Below, in pieces: positions 9,613-18,518 of a DNA stretch of 64,000 nucleotides; positions within the stretch are counted from its first letter, which is position 1, and each line of letters starts with the position of its first letter. Source of the DNA: Hyphomonas sp. BRH_c22. GTDB lineage: Bacteria > Pseudomonadota > Alphaproteobacteria > Caulobacterales > Hyphomonadaceae. A program made the translations under genes and the position numbers. Below the pieces are notes generated by a model that was not told the DNA's origin, ran no database searches, and saw nothing but the letters and a program-made list of their open reading frames with translations. The stretch covers positions 62,001 to 126,000 of the forward strand of contig NZ_LADU01000092.1 in assembly GCF_000961795.1 (NCBI RefSeq), read 5' to 3'.

Positions 9613-10451
9613 GCCGCGGCCTGAGCCGGCAACGCATCACCCTCGGCGAGGAATTCCTTGATCACGCTGGCTGTCTCAGCAGCGCGCGTGACAAGGAACA
9701 GGTGCCCGCCCCCTTCCACGACATGCAGTCGTGAATTCGGCAGCGCCACTTTCAGGATATGGCCGTTTGCGAGCGGGACAATTGAGTCATTGTCACCCAT
9801 CATGACCAGGGCCGGCATGCGCAGGAAGCGAATGAATGGCAGGCTGGACCAGCCGATGAAGGCCAAAAGCTGAAAGATATAACCCTTGGGGTCAGGCGGC
9901 ATCAGGCGTGTAATATGCTCACCAGCCTGGGCGTCTGCCTCATCGCCATAGAGCGTCGCGAAATTGTCGCGCATATAGTTCGGGTCTGTGTAGCGTCGGG
10001 CATCGACCATCTTGGACAGCGAGGCCGGCTTGCCCGGCACCATGGTCATGCCAGCGGTGGTTGCGCACAGGATGAGCTTGCCGACACGATTGCGGTACTG
10101 GAATGCGAACTGCTGGGCGAGCGCGCCGCCCCAGGACACGCCCATGACGTCGACTTCGTCGATGCCGAACTGGTCAAGCAGCTTGCGTGCCCAGCGTGCG
10201 AGCATCCACGGACGGTAGGGCCATTGCGTGACGGGACTCTTGCCGACGCCGGGCACATCGAACGTGATGATGTCACGATCAGGAAACATGTCTCCGAGCG
10301 CGTGGGTCAGTTCCAGATTGGCGCCGATTCCATTGAAGAAGAGCAGCGGCCGCTTGCCCTCGTCGATCCGGGCCGCCCAGAAGGCTGTGCGCAACAGGAC
10401 GCCGTCGACGTCCTGCATGGTAATCCGAGGACGCGGTTCTGATGCGGCCAT
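9609..10451 (-). CDS. phaZ: Alpha/beta hydrolase, PhaZ-type intracellular PHA depolymerase
   Basis: 280-residue alpha/beta hydrolase with an oxyanion region PLLFFNGIGANLELTHALGD, nucleophile elbow GVSWGGALAQQFA (Ser), acid region MMGDNDSIVPL and catalytic His in VEGGGHLFL. The GIGANLE, VPGVGKSP and TTAGMTMVPGKP segments match, from memory, the intracellular medium-chain PHA depolymerases of pseudomonads. It lies 37 bp downstream of phaC on the same strand, which supports a role in PHA mobilisation. Another ester substrate cannot be excluded. Confidence 0.82.
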   Translation of the reverse strand: MAASEPRPRITMQDVDGVLLRTAFWAARIDEGKRPLLFFNGIGANLELTHALGDMFPDRDIITFDVPGVGKSPVTQWPYRPWMLARWARKLLDQFGIDEVDVMGVSWGGALAQQFAFQYRNRVGKLILCATTAGMTMVPGKPASLSKMVDARRYTDPNYMRDNFATLYGDEADAQAGEHITRLMPPDPKGYIFQLLAFIGWSSLPFIRFLRMPALVMMGDNDSIVPLANGHILKVALPNSRLHVVEGGGHLFLVTRAAETASVIKEFLAEGDALPAQAAA

Positions 10452-10487
10452 GACTCGTTCCTTTGTCGTTTCGACAGTACCGGCGCC

Positions 10488-12176
10488 TTATTCGTCGAAG
10501 ACGTATTTGCCCGGTGCCGCATAAAGTGGGGGGAAGGCCTCACTGCCGCAAGTCTTGGGTGCCACCTTGAGCGGACCTGAGCGTTCCTTGAGCCACTCGC
10601 CCCAAAGTGGCCACCATGAGCCGGCATGCTCTTCAGCCGTGGCTGCCCATTCATCCGCCGTAGGCTTGATTTCCGTATTGCGGAAATATTTTGCCTTTGG
10701 ATTTCCGGGCGGGTTGATGAGCGATTGCAGGTGACCGCTGGAGGAGAGAACGAACTCGATGTTTTTCGATCCGAGCAGGGCCGGGGTCCTGTAACAGGCC
10801 TTCCAGGGCGTGATGTGATCGGTCAGGCCGGCAACGACGAACGCGTCGCACGTCACCTTGGTCAGATCCGCCTTGTGTCCGGCGATTTCCACTTCACCCG
10901 GATTGTCAAAGGGCTGGTTCAGGCCGAAATCCAGAAAGTCGGAATGAAGCTGGGCTGGCAGGTTTGTCGTGTCATTGTTCCAGTACAGAACATCATACGG
11001 CGGCGGATCTTCCCCCATCAGGTAGTTGTTGACGACATAGTTCCAGATGAGATCGTTGGGACGCATCCAGGCGAACATGCGCGCGAGGTCGTCGCCCTTG
11101 AGAACGCCCTTGCGCCGTGAATATTTGCGCGCGATTTCGAGGCTGCCATCGGAGACGATCTGCCCGAGATCGCTGTCGTCACGCTGGGGGTTGAGCACGC
11201 AGACCATGAAAGTGAGCGCATTGATTCGCTTGTCATCAGCGGCAGCCAGAAGGCTCGCAAAAGTTGCTGTCGTGATCCCGCCCGAGCAGGCTCCACCGAC
11301 GTTGATTTTCTGAGATTTCGTGATCTTCCGAATGACCTCACTGGCCTGAACCAGGCTGTCGACATAGTCAGACAGACCCCAGTCGGCGTGCTTCTTGGTC
11401 GGATTACGCCAGGACACGATGAACGGCTGAAGCTCTTGCGAGAGCAGGAACTGGACGATCGACGTGTGGGGCGTCAGGTCGTTGGCATAGTACTTGTTGA
11501 TCTGTGGAGGGATGATCAGGATCGGTGTCTTGTGCACCTTCTCGCTGGTCGGCGCATACTGGATAAGTTCCAGCATGTCGTTTTTCCAGACAACAGAGCC
11601 GACTGAGGTCGCAAGGTTTTCTCCAACCTTGAAGGGGCGCTTGTCCACTTGCGACGGCATGCCACCATTCTTTGTCAGGTCAGTGTAGAGATTCTGGAGC
11701 CCCTTGAGCAGCGACATGCCGCCTGAGTCGACGACGCGTTTCGCGGCCGCTGGGTTGCCTAAAAGCGTGTTCGTCGGCGCCATGGCATCGGTGATCATGC
11801 CCATCACGAACTTGGCGCGGGCGTGCTCCAGTTCGCTCATCTTGAGTTCGCCTACCCATTCATTCAGGTGCGCCTGTGTGGCCAGGTAAGCCTGCATGCC
11901 ACGTTTGTAGAATGGGTTATGCTCCCATGCCGGGTCCTGGAAGCGGCGATCCTTGCGGTCGGACTTGCGATCCGACTTGCCCATGAGGATCTTGGCGTTC
12001 TCTGCCGTGATCTTTCCGGCCGTCTTGGCAGTCGTCACCGGATTGGTCATGGTCGACCGCAGCATCATGGCCACGGCGCCCAACAATTCCTGGCGGTTTA
12101 TACCGCCCATGAGGGGATTGAGCGCTGTGGTGCTCTCGGCCGCGTTCCTTGCGATCTCTTCCTGTGGTGTTGGCAT
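10488..12176 (-). CDS. phaC: Polyhydroxyalkanoate synthase PhaC
   Basis: Polymerises (R)-3-hydroxyacyl-CoA into PHA granules. 562 residues from the ATG at 12176, preceded by a strong ribosome site (GGGAGGA). The lipase-like box GGACSGG places the catalytic Cys at residue 297; Asp is near 453 (AGLTDHITPW) and His near 482 (SSGHLQSL). IIPPQINKYYANDL and VSWRNPTKKHADWGLSDYV recall class II (medium-chain) synthases, and the adjacent phaZ is of the matching type; chain-length preference remains an inference. No phaA/phaB genes lie next to it. Confidence 0.95.
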   Translation of the reverse strand: MPTPQEEIARNAAESTTALNPLMGGINRQELLGAVAMMLRSTMTNPVTTAKTAGKITAENAKILMGKSDRKSDRKDRRFQDPAWEHNPFYKRGMQAYLATQAHLNEWVGELKMSELEHARAKFVMGMITDAMAPTNTLLGNPAAAKRVVDSGGMSLLKGLQNLYTDLTKNGGMPSQVDKRPFKVGENLATSVGSVVWKNDMLELIQYAPTSEKVHKTPILIIPPQINKYYANDLTPHTSIVQFLLSQELQPFIVSWRNPTKKHADWGLSDYVDSLVQASEVIRKITKSQKINVGGACSGGITTATFASLLAAADDKRINALTFMVCVLNPQRDDSDLGQIVSDGSLEIARKYSRRKGVLKGDDLARMFAWMRPNDLIWNYVVNNYLMGEDPPPYDVLYWNNDTTNLPAQLHSDFLDFGLNQPFDNPGEVEIAGHKADLTKVTCDAFVVAGLTDHITPWKACYRTPALLGSKNIEFVLSSSGHLQSLINPPGNPKAKYFRNTEIKPTADEWAATAEEHAGSWWPLWGEWLKERSGPLKVAPKTCGSEAFPPLYAAPGKYVFDE

Positions 12177-12330
12177 TGTTATCCTCCCAGTGTGCCGGTC
12201 TTTCGCGGACACATGGACCACGCCGCCGACTTAGCTATTTTCTCTTTCGATTTAGGAAAGAGAGACTTGTAAACTTTGAAACAAAATTCGTTCCATAGTG
12301 ATAATTGCATGTCAAACTACAAGTTAACCC
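12177..12330. promoter_or_regulatory. Divergent phaC/TetR control region with inverted repeats
   Basis: 154-bp AT-rich spacer between divergent phaC and the TetR gene. Two inverted repeats are visible: TCTCTTTC (12241-12248) with GAAAGAGA (12256-12263), spaced by seven bases, and ACTTGTA (12265-12271) with TACAAGT (12318-12324), spaced by 46 bases. The second pair flanks the likely promoter of the regulator gene. These are candidate operators for the TetR protein; binding is inference only. Confidence 0.45.
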
Positions 12331-12963
12331 ATGAAAACACGCGATCGTATCCTTCAAGTCAGCTTGCTTCTCTTCAACGAGGAAGGAGAGGCGCAGCAGA
12401 CGGCTGTGGATATTTCAAACGCGCTCGAAATCAGTCCTGGTAATCTGTATTATCACTTCAAGGGCAAGGACGCGATCATCCGAGCCCTCTACAGTGCCTT
12501 TGAAGATGAAATGCGGATCATACTGCGCGGCTCGAAAGGCGGTGTGACGTCCATCGAGGATAACTGGGTCTATCTCTACATCATCCTCGAAGAGATCTAT
12601 GACTTCCGCTTCTTCTACCGGGACCTGGGCGTCTTGCTTGATCGGTATCCCGATCTTTCCGTCAAGTTCCGGGCCCTTGTCGCCGAAAAGCGGCGGACAA
12701 TAACGCGGGTCCTGCACGATCTATCCCAAAGCGACGTACTGCAGCTCGATCCCCGTCTGGAAACGGCGCTTACAGACCAGATCATGATGTCCATGACATT
12801 CTGGCTCGCAAACGACGCAATCGGATCAGCAACACATGATGGCCCGGCGCTCATCCACAAAACCGTATTCCAGGTCATGTGTCTGATGGTTCCCTATATG
12901 GGTGCGGCTGGCTTTGATACGCTGACCCGAATGATAGATCATTACGAGACTGTTTCCGGTTGA
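12331..12963 (+). CDS. TetR/AcrR-family transcriptional regulator of the PHA region
   Basis: 210-residue regulator with a typical N-terminal helix-turn-helix: TRDRILQVSLLLFNEEGE, then TAVDISNALEISPGNLYYHF and KGKDAIIRALY. The C-terminal ligand domain is not recognisable as a particular subfamily. It is divergent from phaC across a 154-bp spacer with inverted repeats, so it probably controls phaC-phaZ and itself, perhaps sensing an acyl-CoA or hydroxyacyl ligand. This is inferred from position. A hairpin follows the stop codon. Confidence 0.85.
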   Translation: MKTRDRILQVSLLLFNEEGEAQQTAVDISNALEISPGNLYYHFKGKDAIIRALYSAFEDEMRIILRGSKGGVTSIEDNWVYLYIILEEIYDFRFFYRDLGVLLDRYPDLSVKFRALVAEKRRTITRVLHDLSQSDVLQLDPRLETALTDQIMMSMTFWLANDAIGSATHDGPALIHKTVFQVMCLMVPYMGAAGFDTLTRMIDHYETVSG

Positions 12964-12969
12964 ACAAAC

Positions 12970-12994
12970 GGGCCGCCTCGTTCTGAGACGGCCC
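12970..12994. terminator. Hairpin between TetR and phasin genes
   Basis: GGGCCG (12970-12975) pairs with CGGCCC (12989-12994), with an inner CTC/GAG stem and loop GTTCT. The 3' tail on the plus strand is only weakly T-rich (TTCTGT). It sits between two convergent genes and may terminate either. Confidence 0.5.
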
Positions 12995-13010
12995 TTCTGT
13001 ATCGGCAGCA

Positions 13011-13853
13011 CTATTTCTTCAGGGCTTTTGCCTGCTTCACCCAGCTATCCCGGGTGATCCGGCCACGTGCACCGATCTTTTCATCAAGTGCAGCGATGTC
13101 TGTTTTCGTCAAAGCTGCGATCTGGGCGTAGGTGGTGATGCCTTCAGCAGCGAGTTTCTTCGCCATCGCGGGACCGACGCCTGTGATCTTGGAAAGATCG
13201 TCAGCGGCAACTGTCTTGGCTTTGGTGTCGGCTTTGGGAGCGACGGCCTGTTTGACAGCAGCAGATGTCTTCTTCGCAGCCTTTTTGGCCGTTTTTGCGA
13301 CATCAGCACCTGTCTCACCTGCAACCGCTTCGATCTCCGCCGTGAGGCGCGCAAGGCGTGCCTTCAGGTTCACATCGCCAGTTGCGGCTTTCGCCTTGGC
13401 GGCAAGTTCGGAAACTTCATCCTCAAGCTTGTCCAGCTTCTTGTGGATTTTCTCGCCCTTGGAACCGAGGCCCTTCACACCGAGCAAGTCACGCATGCGC
13501 TCCATGCGGGCTTCGAACTGATCGCGCGCCTGAACCTGGAATTCACGGGCAGTAGCCGCAGCCTTGGCCATTTGCTGGCCGGCCTTCAGGACACGCTCGT
13601 CTCCGGAAAGGCGCGACCGTACGTCGCTTTCGATTTCTTCACCACGCTTGACGAGGTCTTCAAACACCTCGGCAGACTGGGTGTTGAGTACATTCGCACC
13701 CGCTAGCGCGCTGTCATAGGCCTTTCCGTAGGCACCGACACCTGCCAGCCAGATCTTGTGGGCCATGTCGGCAGAATTGGCCTCAATGGCCTTGCCGACT
13801 TTTTCCGCCTTGGCGCGGGCCTTGTTTTTTTCTTTCGCTTTCGACTTTGCCAT
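13011..13853 (-). CDS. Phasin-like granule protein with Lys/Ala linker and C-terminal helix-hairpin-helix domain
   Basis: 280 residues from the ATG at 13853, preceded by AAGGAG. Residues 1-150 are a helical phasin/granule-associated domain (IWLAGVGAYGKAYDSA, FEDLVKRGEEIESDVR) with a predicted coiled coil through about 170 (LDKLEDEVSELAAKAKAA). Then comes a Lys/Ala-rich, histone H1-like linker (VAKTAKKAAKKTSAAVKQAV) and a C-terminal helix-hairpin-helix module (LSKITGVGPAMAKKLAAEGI, ending RDSWVKQAKALKK). Phasins coat PHA granules. The tail suggests nucleic-acid binding, analogous to PhaF of pseudomonads, which links granules to the nucleoid; that role here is inference. The neighbourhood (phaC, phaZ) supports the phasin call. 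Confidence 0.85.
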   Translation of the reverse strand: MAKSKAKEKNKARAKAEKVGKAIEANSADMAHKIWLAGVGAYGKAYDSALAGANVLNTQSAEVFEDLVKRGEEIESDVRSRLSGDERVLKAGQQMAKAAATAREFQVQARDQFEARMERMRDLLGVKGLGSKGEKIHKKLDKLEDEVSELAAKAKAATGDVNLKARLARLTAEIEAVAGETGADVAKTAKKAAKKTSAAVKQAVAPKADTKAKTVAADDLSKITGVGPAMAKKLAAEGITTYAQIAALTKTDIAALDEKIGARGRITRDSWVKQAKALKK

Positions 13854-13993
13854 TTTTTGGCTCCTTCGTGGTTGTTCCATGAGCCCAAAAATAGGGAATA
13901 AGTCTAGAAAGCGCATACTAATCGCTGCCGGGGTTGAAACACCGCCTCGTTTGTCGTGTATCTGGCAGCAGAAACCATGAGAGGAATACCGCC

Positions 13994-14698
13994 ATGAGCG
14001 CAGTTGATTATGAAGTAGACGGCAAGACGTATGAAGGCTTTTTCGTGCGGCCAGCCGGAAAGTCCAATACGCCTCTGGTGGTCATCGCCCATGCCTGGGG
14101 CGGACTTGGCGACAATGAAAAGCAGAAGGCGCAAGCGATTGCTGACCAGCTGGGATATGCTGCTTTTGCCATGGATGTTTACGGCAAGGGCAAACGTGGC
14201 GTGAGTGTCGAGCAGTGCCAGGCGCTGATGAATCCGTTAGTGGGCGATCGGGCCGAGCTGCAAAAGCGACTGGCTGGCGGACTTGCCGCCGCGAAGAGAC
14301 AGGACGGTGTGAACGCAGCGAAGACAGCGGCGATAGGTTACTGCTTCGGAGGGTTGAGTGTTCTCGATATGGCTCGCGCAGGCCATGACGTGCTGGGCGT
14401 GTGCGCGTTTCACGGTCTCTTCCGGCCCGCCGAAAATCTCCCTTCCCCGAAGATCAAGGCGAAGGTGTTGATCGAGCATGGCTGGCAGGACCCGATGGCC
14501 ACACCTGATGACGTCCTGTCGATTGCGAAGGAAATGGACGGGGCCGGCGCCGACTGGCAACTGCACGCACACGGACAGGCCATGCATGCTTTTACGACTC
14601 TGGGCGCCAATGACTCCGCCATGGGAACGGTTTACAGCGCCGATGCCGACAGGCGCAGTTTTGCGTCGCTGACGGACTTCCTGGCCGAACTGTTCTAA
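13994..14698 (+). CDS. Dienelactone hydrolase-family protein
   Basis: 234-residue alpha/beta hydrolase from the ATG at 13994 (MSAVDYEVDGKTYEGFFVRP). The family's cysteine nucleophile is in GYCFGGLSVLDMA, the acid in IEHGWQDPMATPDD and the His in GQAMHAFTTLG. Family members hydrolyse dienelactones or other esters; the substrate is unknown here. It lies between the phasin and phoB genes and shares four bases of stop signal (CTAA, 14695-14698) with convergent phoB. Confidence 0.88.
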   Translation: MSAVDYEVDGKTYEGFFVRPAGKSNTPLVVIAHAWGGLGDNEKQKAQAIADQLGYAAFAMDVYGKGKRGVSVEQCQALMNPLVGDRAELQKRLAGGLAAAKRQDGVNAAKTAAIGYCFGGLSVLDMARAGHDVLGVCAFHGLFRPAENLPSPKIKAKVLIEHGWQDPMATPDDVLSIAKEMDGAGADWQLHAHGQAMHAFTTLGANDSAMGTVYSADADRRSFASLTDFLAELF

Positions 14699-15381
14699 TT
14701 TCCGCGCAAGGCGTAACCGGCAGAGCGGACGGTCCGGATCGGATCTTCTCCGCCGTCCTGACGGAGCGCCTTGCGCAGCCGCCCGACATGGACATCAACC
14801 GTGCGCGCCTCGACATAGACGTCAGATCCCCAGACGGTATCAAGCAGCTGTTCGCGCGAGAAGACCCGCCCGGGATGCTGCATGAAATAGTCAAGCAAAC
14901 GGAACTCTGTCGGACCGAGATGAATTTCGCCATCATTGCGCATCACCCGGTGGGCAACGCGGTCAATCACGATATCGCCAACGGAAATCTTGTCTTCCTT
15001 CAGGCCCGGACGAATCCGGCGCAGGACGGCGCGCACCCGCGCCATAAGCTCAGTTGTCGAAAATGGCTTCGTGACGTAATCATCCGCACCCGTATCAAGA
15101 CCACGAATGCGATCACTTTCCTCGCCGCGGGCGGTGAGCATGATGATCGGCATGTTCGGATTCGCCCCGCCGTTACGAATGCGGCGGCAGACTTCGATTC
15201 CGCTGACCTTAGGAAGCATCCAGTCGAGCAGGAGGAGATCGGGCGCGCGCTCGTCGATCATCATCAAGGCTTCCTCACCATCTGCAGCGACAGCGACTTC
15301 ATAATCTTCCTTCTGAAGATTATAGAGCAGCAGTTCGGAGACGGCGCTCTCGTCTTCTGCGATGAGCACGAAGGGCTTCAT
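14695..15381 (-). CDS. phoB: Phosphate regulon response regulator PhoB
   Basis: OmpR-family response regulator of the phosphate-starvation response. 228 residues: receiver domain with acidic pair ED at 9-10, phospho-acceptor Asp53 (LLLLDWMLPKVSG) and Lys near 105 (DDYVTKPFS), followed by a winged-helix domain (LGPTEFRLLDYFMQHPGRVF, VDVHVGRLRKAL). It is the last gene of pstC-pstA-pstB-phoU-phoB. No phoR kinase gene lies in the window, so the partner kinase must be elsewhere. Confidence 0.95.
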   Translation of the reverse strand: MKPFVLIAEDESAVSELLLYNLQKEDYEVAVAADGEEALMMIDERAPDLLLLDWMLPKVSGIEVCRRIRNGGANPNMPIIMLTARGEESDRIRGLDTGADDYVTKPFSTTELMARVRAVLRRIRPGLKEDKISVGDIVIDRVAHRVMRNDGEIHLGPTEFRLLDYFMQHPGRVFSREQLLDTVWGSDVYVEARTVDVHVGRLRKALRQDGGEDPIRTVRSAGYALRGN

Positions 15382-15404
15382 ACTGTATTCCTCATATGCG
15401 GCCG

Positions 15405-16097
15405 TCAGCCGTCAAGTTGGGGGGTTTTGGGTCGGTCCATCGACAAGAGATATTCTCCCGTCGCCTGAAAGTACACAAACTCGGCGATATTGGTGCAGTG
15501 ATCGCCTATCCGTTCGAGATTCTTGGCCATGAAGAGCATGTGGGCCCCTGCCCCGATCGTGCGTGGATCCTCGATCATATAGGTCAGCATCTCGCGAAAC
15601 AGCGAGTTGTAATGCTGGTCGATATCGTCATCGCCCTCCCAGACGGCCTTGGCCGCTGAGGCATTTCCCGTCGCGTAGGCGTCCAGAACCATGTTGAGCT
15701 GGCGGGATACCGGACCCGCCATGCGGAAGATCCCCTTGCGCATGGACATGCCCACGTTCTCGTCGAGGCGCTGGGTGCGCTTGGCGATGTTCTTGGATAG
15801 ATCGCCGATGCGCTCAAGTTCGCCTACGACTTTCAACGCGGAAAAAACGGCGCGCAGATCGTGGGCCATGGGTTGGCGCCTGGCAATGAGGCTGACGATC
15901 TGTCGCTCCACCTCGGCCTCGAGCTTGTCGACCTGAACGTCACGCGCAACCACGTCTCGCGCAGCATTGACGTCATTCTTGTTCAACGCGGAACAGGCAT
16001 CCAGGATCATGGTTTCGACGATGCCGCCCATCCGGAGGATATCGGCCGCGAGCTTGTCGAGCTCTTCTGTGAATGCAGAGACAATATGATCAGACAT
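15405..16097 (-). CDS. phoU: Phosphate transport regulator PhoU
   Basis: 230-residue helical-bundle protein that links Pst transport to PhoR/PhoB signalling. Two repeated PhoU domains are visible with metal-binding-type motifs VGELERIGDLSKNIAKR and AKNLERIGDHCTNIAEF. The start at 16097 (MSDHIVSAFTEELDKLA) fits the family and follows the pstB stop by ten bases. Acts in the cytoplasm at the membrane-bound Pst complex. Confidence 0.96.
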   Translation of the reverse strand: MSDHIVSAFTEELDKLAADILRMGGIVETMILDACSALNKNDVNAARDVVARDVQVDKLEAEVERQIVSLIARRQPMAHDLRAVFSALKVVGELERIGDLSKNIAKRTQRLDENVGMSMRKGIFRMAGPVSRQLNMVLDAYATGNASAAKAVWEGDDDIDQHYNSLFREMLTYMIEDPRTIGAGAHMLFMAKNLERIGDHCTNIAEFVYFQATGEYLLSMDRPKTPQLDG

Positions 16098-16107
16098 GAG
16101 CCGAACC

Positions 16108-16938
16108 TTAGCCGAATCTACCGGTGATGTAATCCTCGGTGCGACGCTCCCGGGGATTGGTAAAAATCTGGTCCGTGTCACCCATTTCGACCAGTTCCCC
16201 CAAGTGGAAGAAGGCTGTGCGTTGCGACACGCGTGCCGCCTGCTGCATGGAGTGGGTCACGATAACGATACAATAGCGTTTTCTCAATTCGTCGATAAGT
16301 TCCTCGATACGGGCCGTCGCAACGGGGTCGAGCGCCGAGCAAGGCTCGTCCATGAGAATGACTTCCGGCCTGACGGCGATCGCACGGGCAATGCACAGGC
16401 GTTGCTGCTGCCCCCCTGAGAGGCTGTTACCGGGTGATGTCAGGCGGTCTTTGACCTCCTCCCAGAGACCGGCGCGCCGGAGACTTTTTTCGACCATCGC
16501 GTCGAGATCCTCGCGGGAATCCGCAAGACCATGAATGCGGGGACCGTATGCGATGTTATCGTAAATGGATTTCGGGAATGGGTTCGGCTTCTGGAAAACC
16601 ATGCCGACACGCGAACGCAACAACACGGGATCGATATCCGGGTTGTTGATGTTCTCACCATCCATGATGATTTCGCCCGTCACTTTGCAGGATTCGATCG
16701 TGTCATTCATGCGATTGAGGCACCGCAGGAAAGTCGATTTCCCGCAACCGGATGGCCCAATCAGCGCAGTCACTGCGCGATCCGGAATTGACAGCGAAAT
16801 ATCGAATATCGCCTGCTTGTCGCCATAGAATACGTTTATATTCCGGCATTCGATCCTGGGGAATGTGAGTCCCTCGCCCTGATCCACGCTCAACTCGGAC
16901 GACGCGTTCTCGCGGCTCTCGGTGACTGTTGTTTCCAT
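16108..16938 (-). CDS. pstB: Phosphate ABC transporter ATPase PstB
   Basis: 276-residue ATPase energising phosphate import through PstA/PstC. Walker [11 protein letters not shown]-loop [13 protein letters not shown], signature [16 protein letters not shown], Walker [14 protein letters not shown] and H-loop IVTHSMQQA are all present. The start at 16938 overlaps the pstA stop (TAATG) with GGAG at good spacing upstream. An ATG six bases earlier sits directly on that GGAG and is less likely. Confidence 0.97.
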   Translation of the reverse strand: METTVTESRENASSELSVDQGEGLTFPRIECRNINVFYGDKQAIFDISLSIPDRAVTALIGPSGCGKSTFLRCLNRMNDTIESCKVTGEIIMDGENINNPDIDPVLLRSRVGMVFQKPNPFPKSIYDNIAYGPRIHGLADSREDLDAMVEKSLRRAGLWEEVKDRLTSPGNSLSGGQQQRLCIARAIAVRPEVILMDEPCSALDPVATARIEELIDELRKRYCIVIVTHSMQQAARVSQRTAFFHLGELVEMGDTDQIFTNPRERRTEDYITGRFG

Positions 16939-18518
16939 TACCATCTCCGTTCGAACCGACGCCGCAACAAGACGACAATTCCATTCATTGTAACAAGGAA
17001 CATAAGCAGTATCACGATGACTGCCGCAGTCATCGGTTCCCATGCCCGCTCAGCATTGGTGGACCAGCTGAAGATCAGCACAGGAAGAGCCGTTGCCTCA
17101 TCAGTTGGACTGCTTGGGACGTCTGCGACAAACGCGACCATGCCGATCAAGAGCAGCGGCGCCGTCTCTCCCAATGCGCGCGCCATGCCGAGAATGGCAC
17201 CTGTCAAGATACCCGGCCCGGCAAGAGGCAGGACGTGGTGAAAGACCGACTGCATTTTGGAAGCGCCAACGCCCAGGGCAGCGGCTCGAATGGAGGGCGG
17301 CACCGATTTCAGGGCAGCGCGGGAGGCAATGATGATCGTCGGCAGCGTCATGAGCGCAAGCACGAGACCGCCCACCAATGGCGCAGACCTTGGCAGACCG
17401 AAAAAGCCGAGGAACACGGCCGCGCCTAAAAGACCAAAGACAATCGAAGGAACAGCCGCCAGATTGTTGATATTGACCTCAATGATCTCCGTCAGGCGAT
17501 TACGGGGGGCGAACTCTTCTAGATAGATCGACGCAAATATCCCGACCGGAATGGCAATGAAAGCCGTCACGAGCATCGTCAGCAACGAGCCGACAATCGC
17601 CGCCAGCGCGCCAGCGATCTCGGGATAGGTGCTGTCGGTATTGGTCAAGAGACTGAAATGCGGAACGCGAGAGATGCGTCCCATCTCCTTAAGCGCCAGA
17701 GTCCAGGCAATCTGCTGATCGGACACGTTTCGCTCCGTTTCAGGCAGCGCGATTATTCGCGCCACCGGACGCGCGCCACGAAACGCGTCGGCCGACCCGG
17801 TAAGCATGGTGACGTGTGCAGCGCCTGTTTCAAGGTGTGTCACACGGCCTGTGGAGGAACCGGACGTCAGAAGAACCGATCGCGCATCCACCGCGTCTCC
17901 GTCCTCCGCACGCAAAGTGGAGATCATGGCTTCCAGGCCCCTGAATGCCGAGGGGCCGGAAAGACTAACTTCGTTTTGTGTAGTTTCGGAAACAGACGCG
18001 ATCTCACCGATGTGCACGCGTGCGTCCTTTGAAACAGCGCCTTTCAGGTAGAGGTCCAGATCATCGTTCAATGGAACAGTAATCGTCATGCTGCGCCCGA
18101 TGCGGGTCGGGTTTTCAGCAACCGTGCGGGCAACCGGCAGAACAGCGAGGCGCGTGACAAGATCGCCCAGCCGCAGCCGGGAAAGACGGTCATCTGCGGC
18201 TTGAGGGAAGGTCTCAAGCAAATCGGAACGGAGCAGTGAATAGAAACCATCCACATTGCGGGAAATGTCGGCAGGCGTGTCCTCACCGTCCGGCGCAATC
18301 ACTTGTGGGTCAAGCACAACGTCGAACCGCACGACATGATACGTCGCCGCCGAAACCGCCTGAAATCCGATCGATGCAACCAAGAGCGACAAGGCCAGCA
18401 ATGCGAAAGCGATTGCAGATAACCCATAGGTCCTGAAACGCACATCTGCGGCGCGCCGCTTCTTCAGGCGGCGCAATGCCTTTTCGTTTCTGAACGGGCC
18501 TTGCACGACGTCAGTCAT
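16938..18518 (-). CDS. pstA: Phosphate ABC transporter permease PstA, long DUF3333-type
   Basis: 526 residues, clearly longer than the roughly 300-residue enterobacterial PstA. An N-terminal membrane segment near 33-56 is followed by a large periplasmic region (about 60-290) of the DUF3333 type, then a permease core of about five to six membrane segments with the EAA-like motif [20 protein letters not shown] and [12 protein letters not shown]. The N-terminal extension is typical of alphaproteobacterial phosphate permeases. It overlaps the pstC end by eight bases and pstB by one. Confidence 0.94.
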   Translation of the reverse strand: MTDVVQGPFRNEKALRRLKKRRAADVRFRTYGLSAIAFALLALSLLVASIGFQAVSAATYHVVRFDVVLDPQVIAPDGEDTPADISRNVDGFYSLLRSDLLETFPQAADDRLSRLRLGDLVTRLAVLPVARTVAENPTRIGRSMTITVPLNDDLDLYLKGAVSKDARVHIGEIASVSETTQNEVSLSGPSAFRGLEAMISTLRAEDGDAVDARSVLLTSGSSTGRVTHLETGAAHVTMLTGSADAFRGARPVARIIALPETERNVSDQQIAWTLALKEMGRISRVPHFSLLTNTDSTYPEIAGALAAIVGSLLTMLVTAFIAIPVGIFASIYLEEFAPRNRLTEIIEVNINNLAAVPSIVFGLLGAAVFLGFFGLPRSAPLVGGLVLALMTLPTIIIASRAALKSVPPSIRAAALGVGASKMQSVFHHVLPLAGPGILTGAILGMARALGETAPLLLIGMVAFVADVPSSPTDEATALPVLIFSWSTNAERAWEPMTAAVIVILLMFLVTMNGIVVLLRRRFERRW

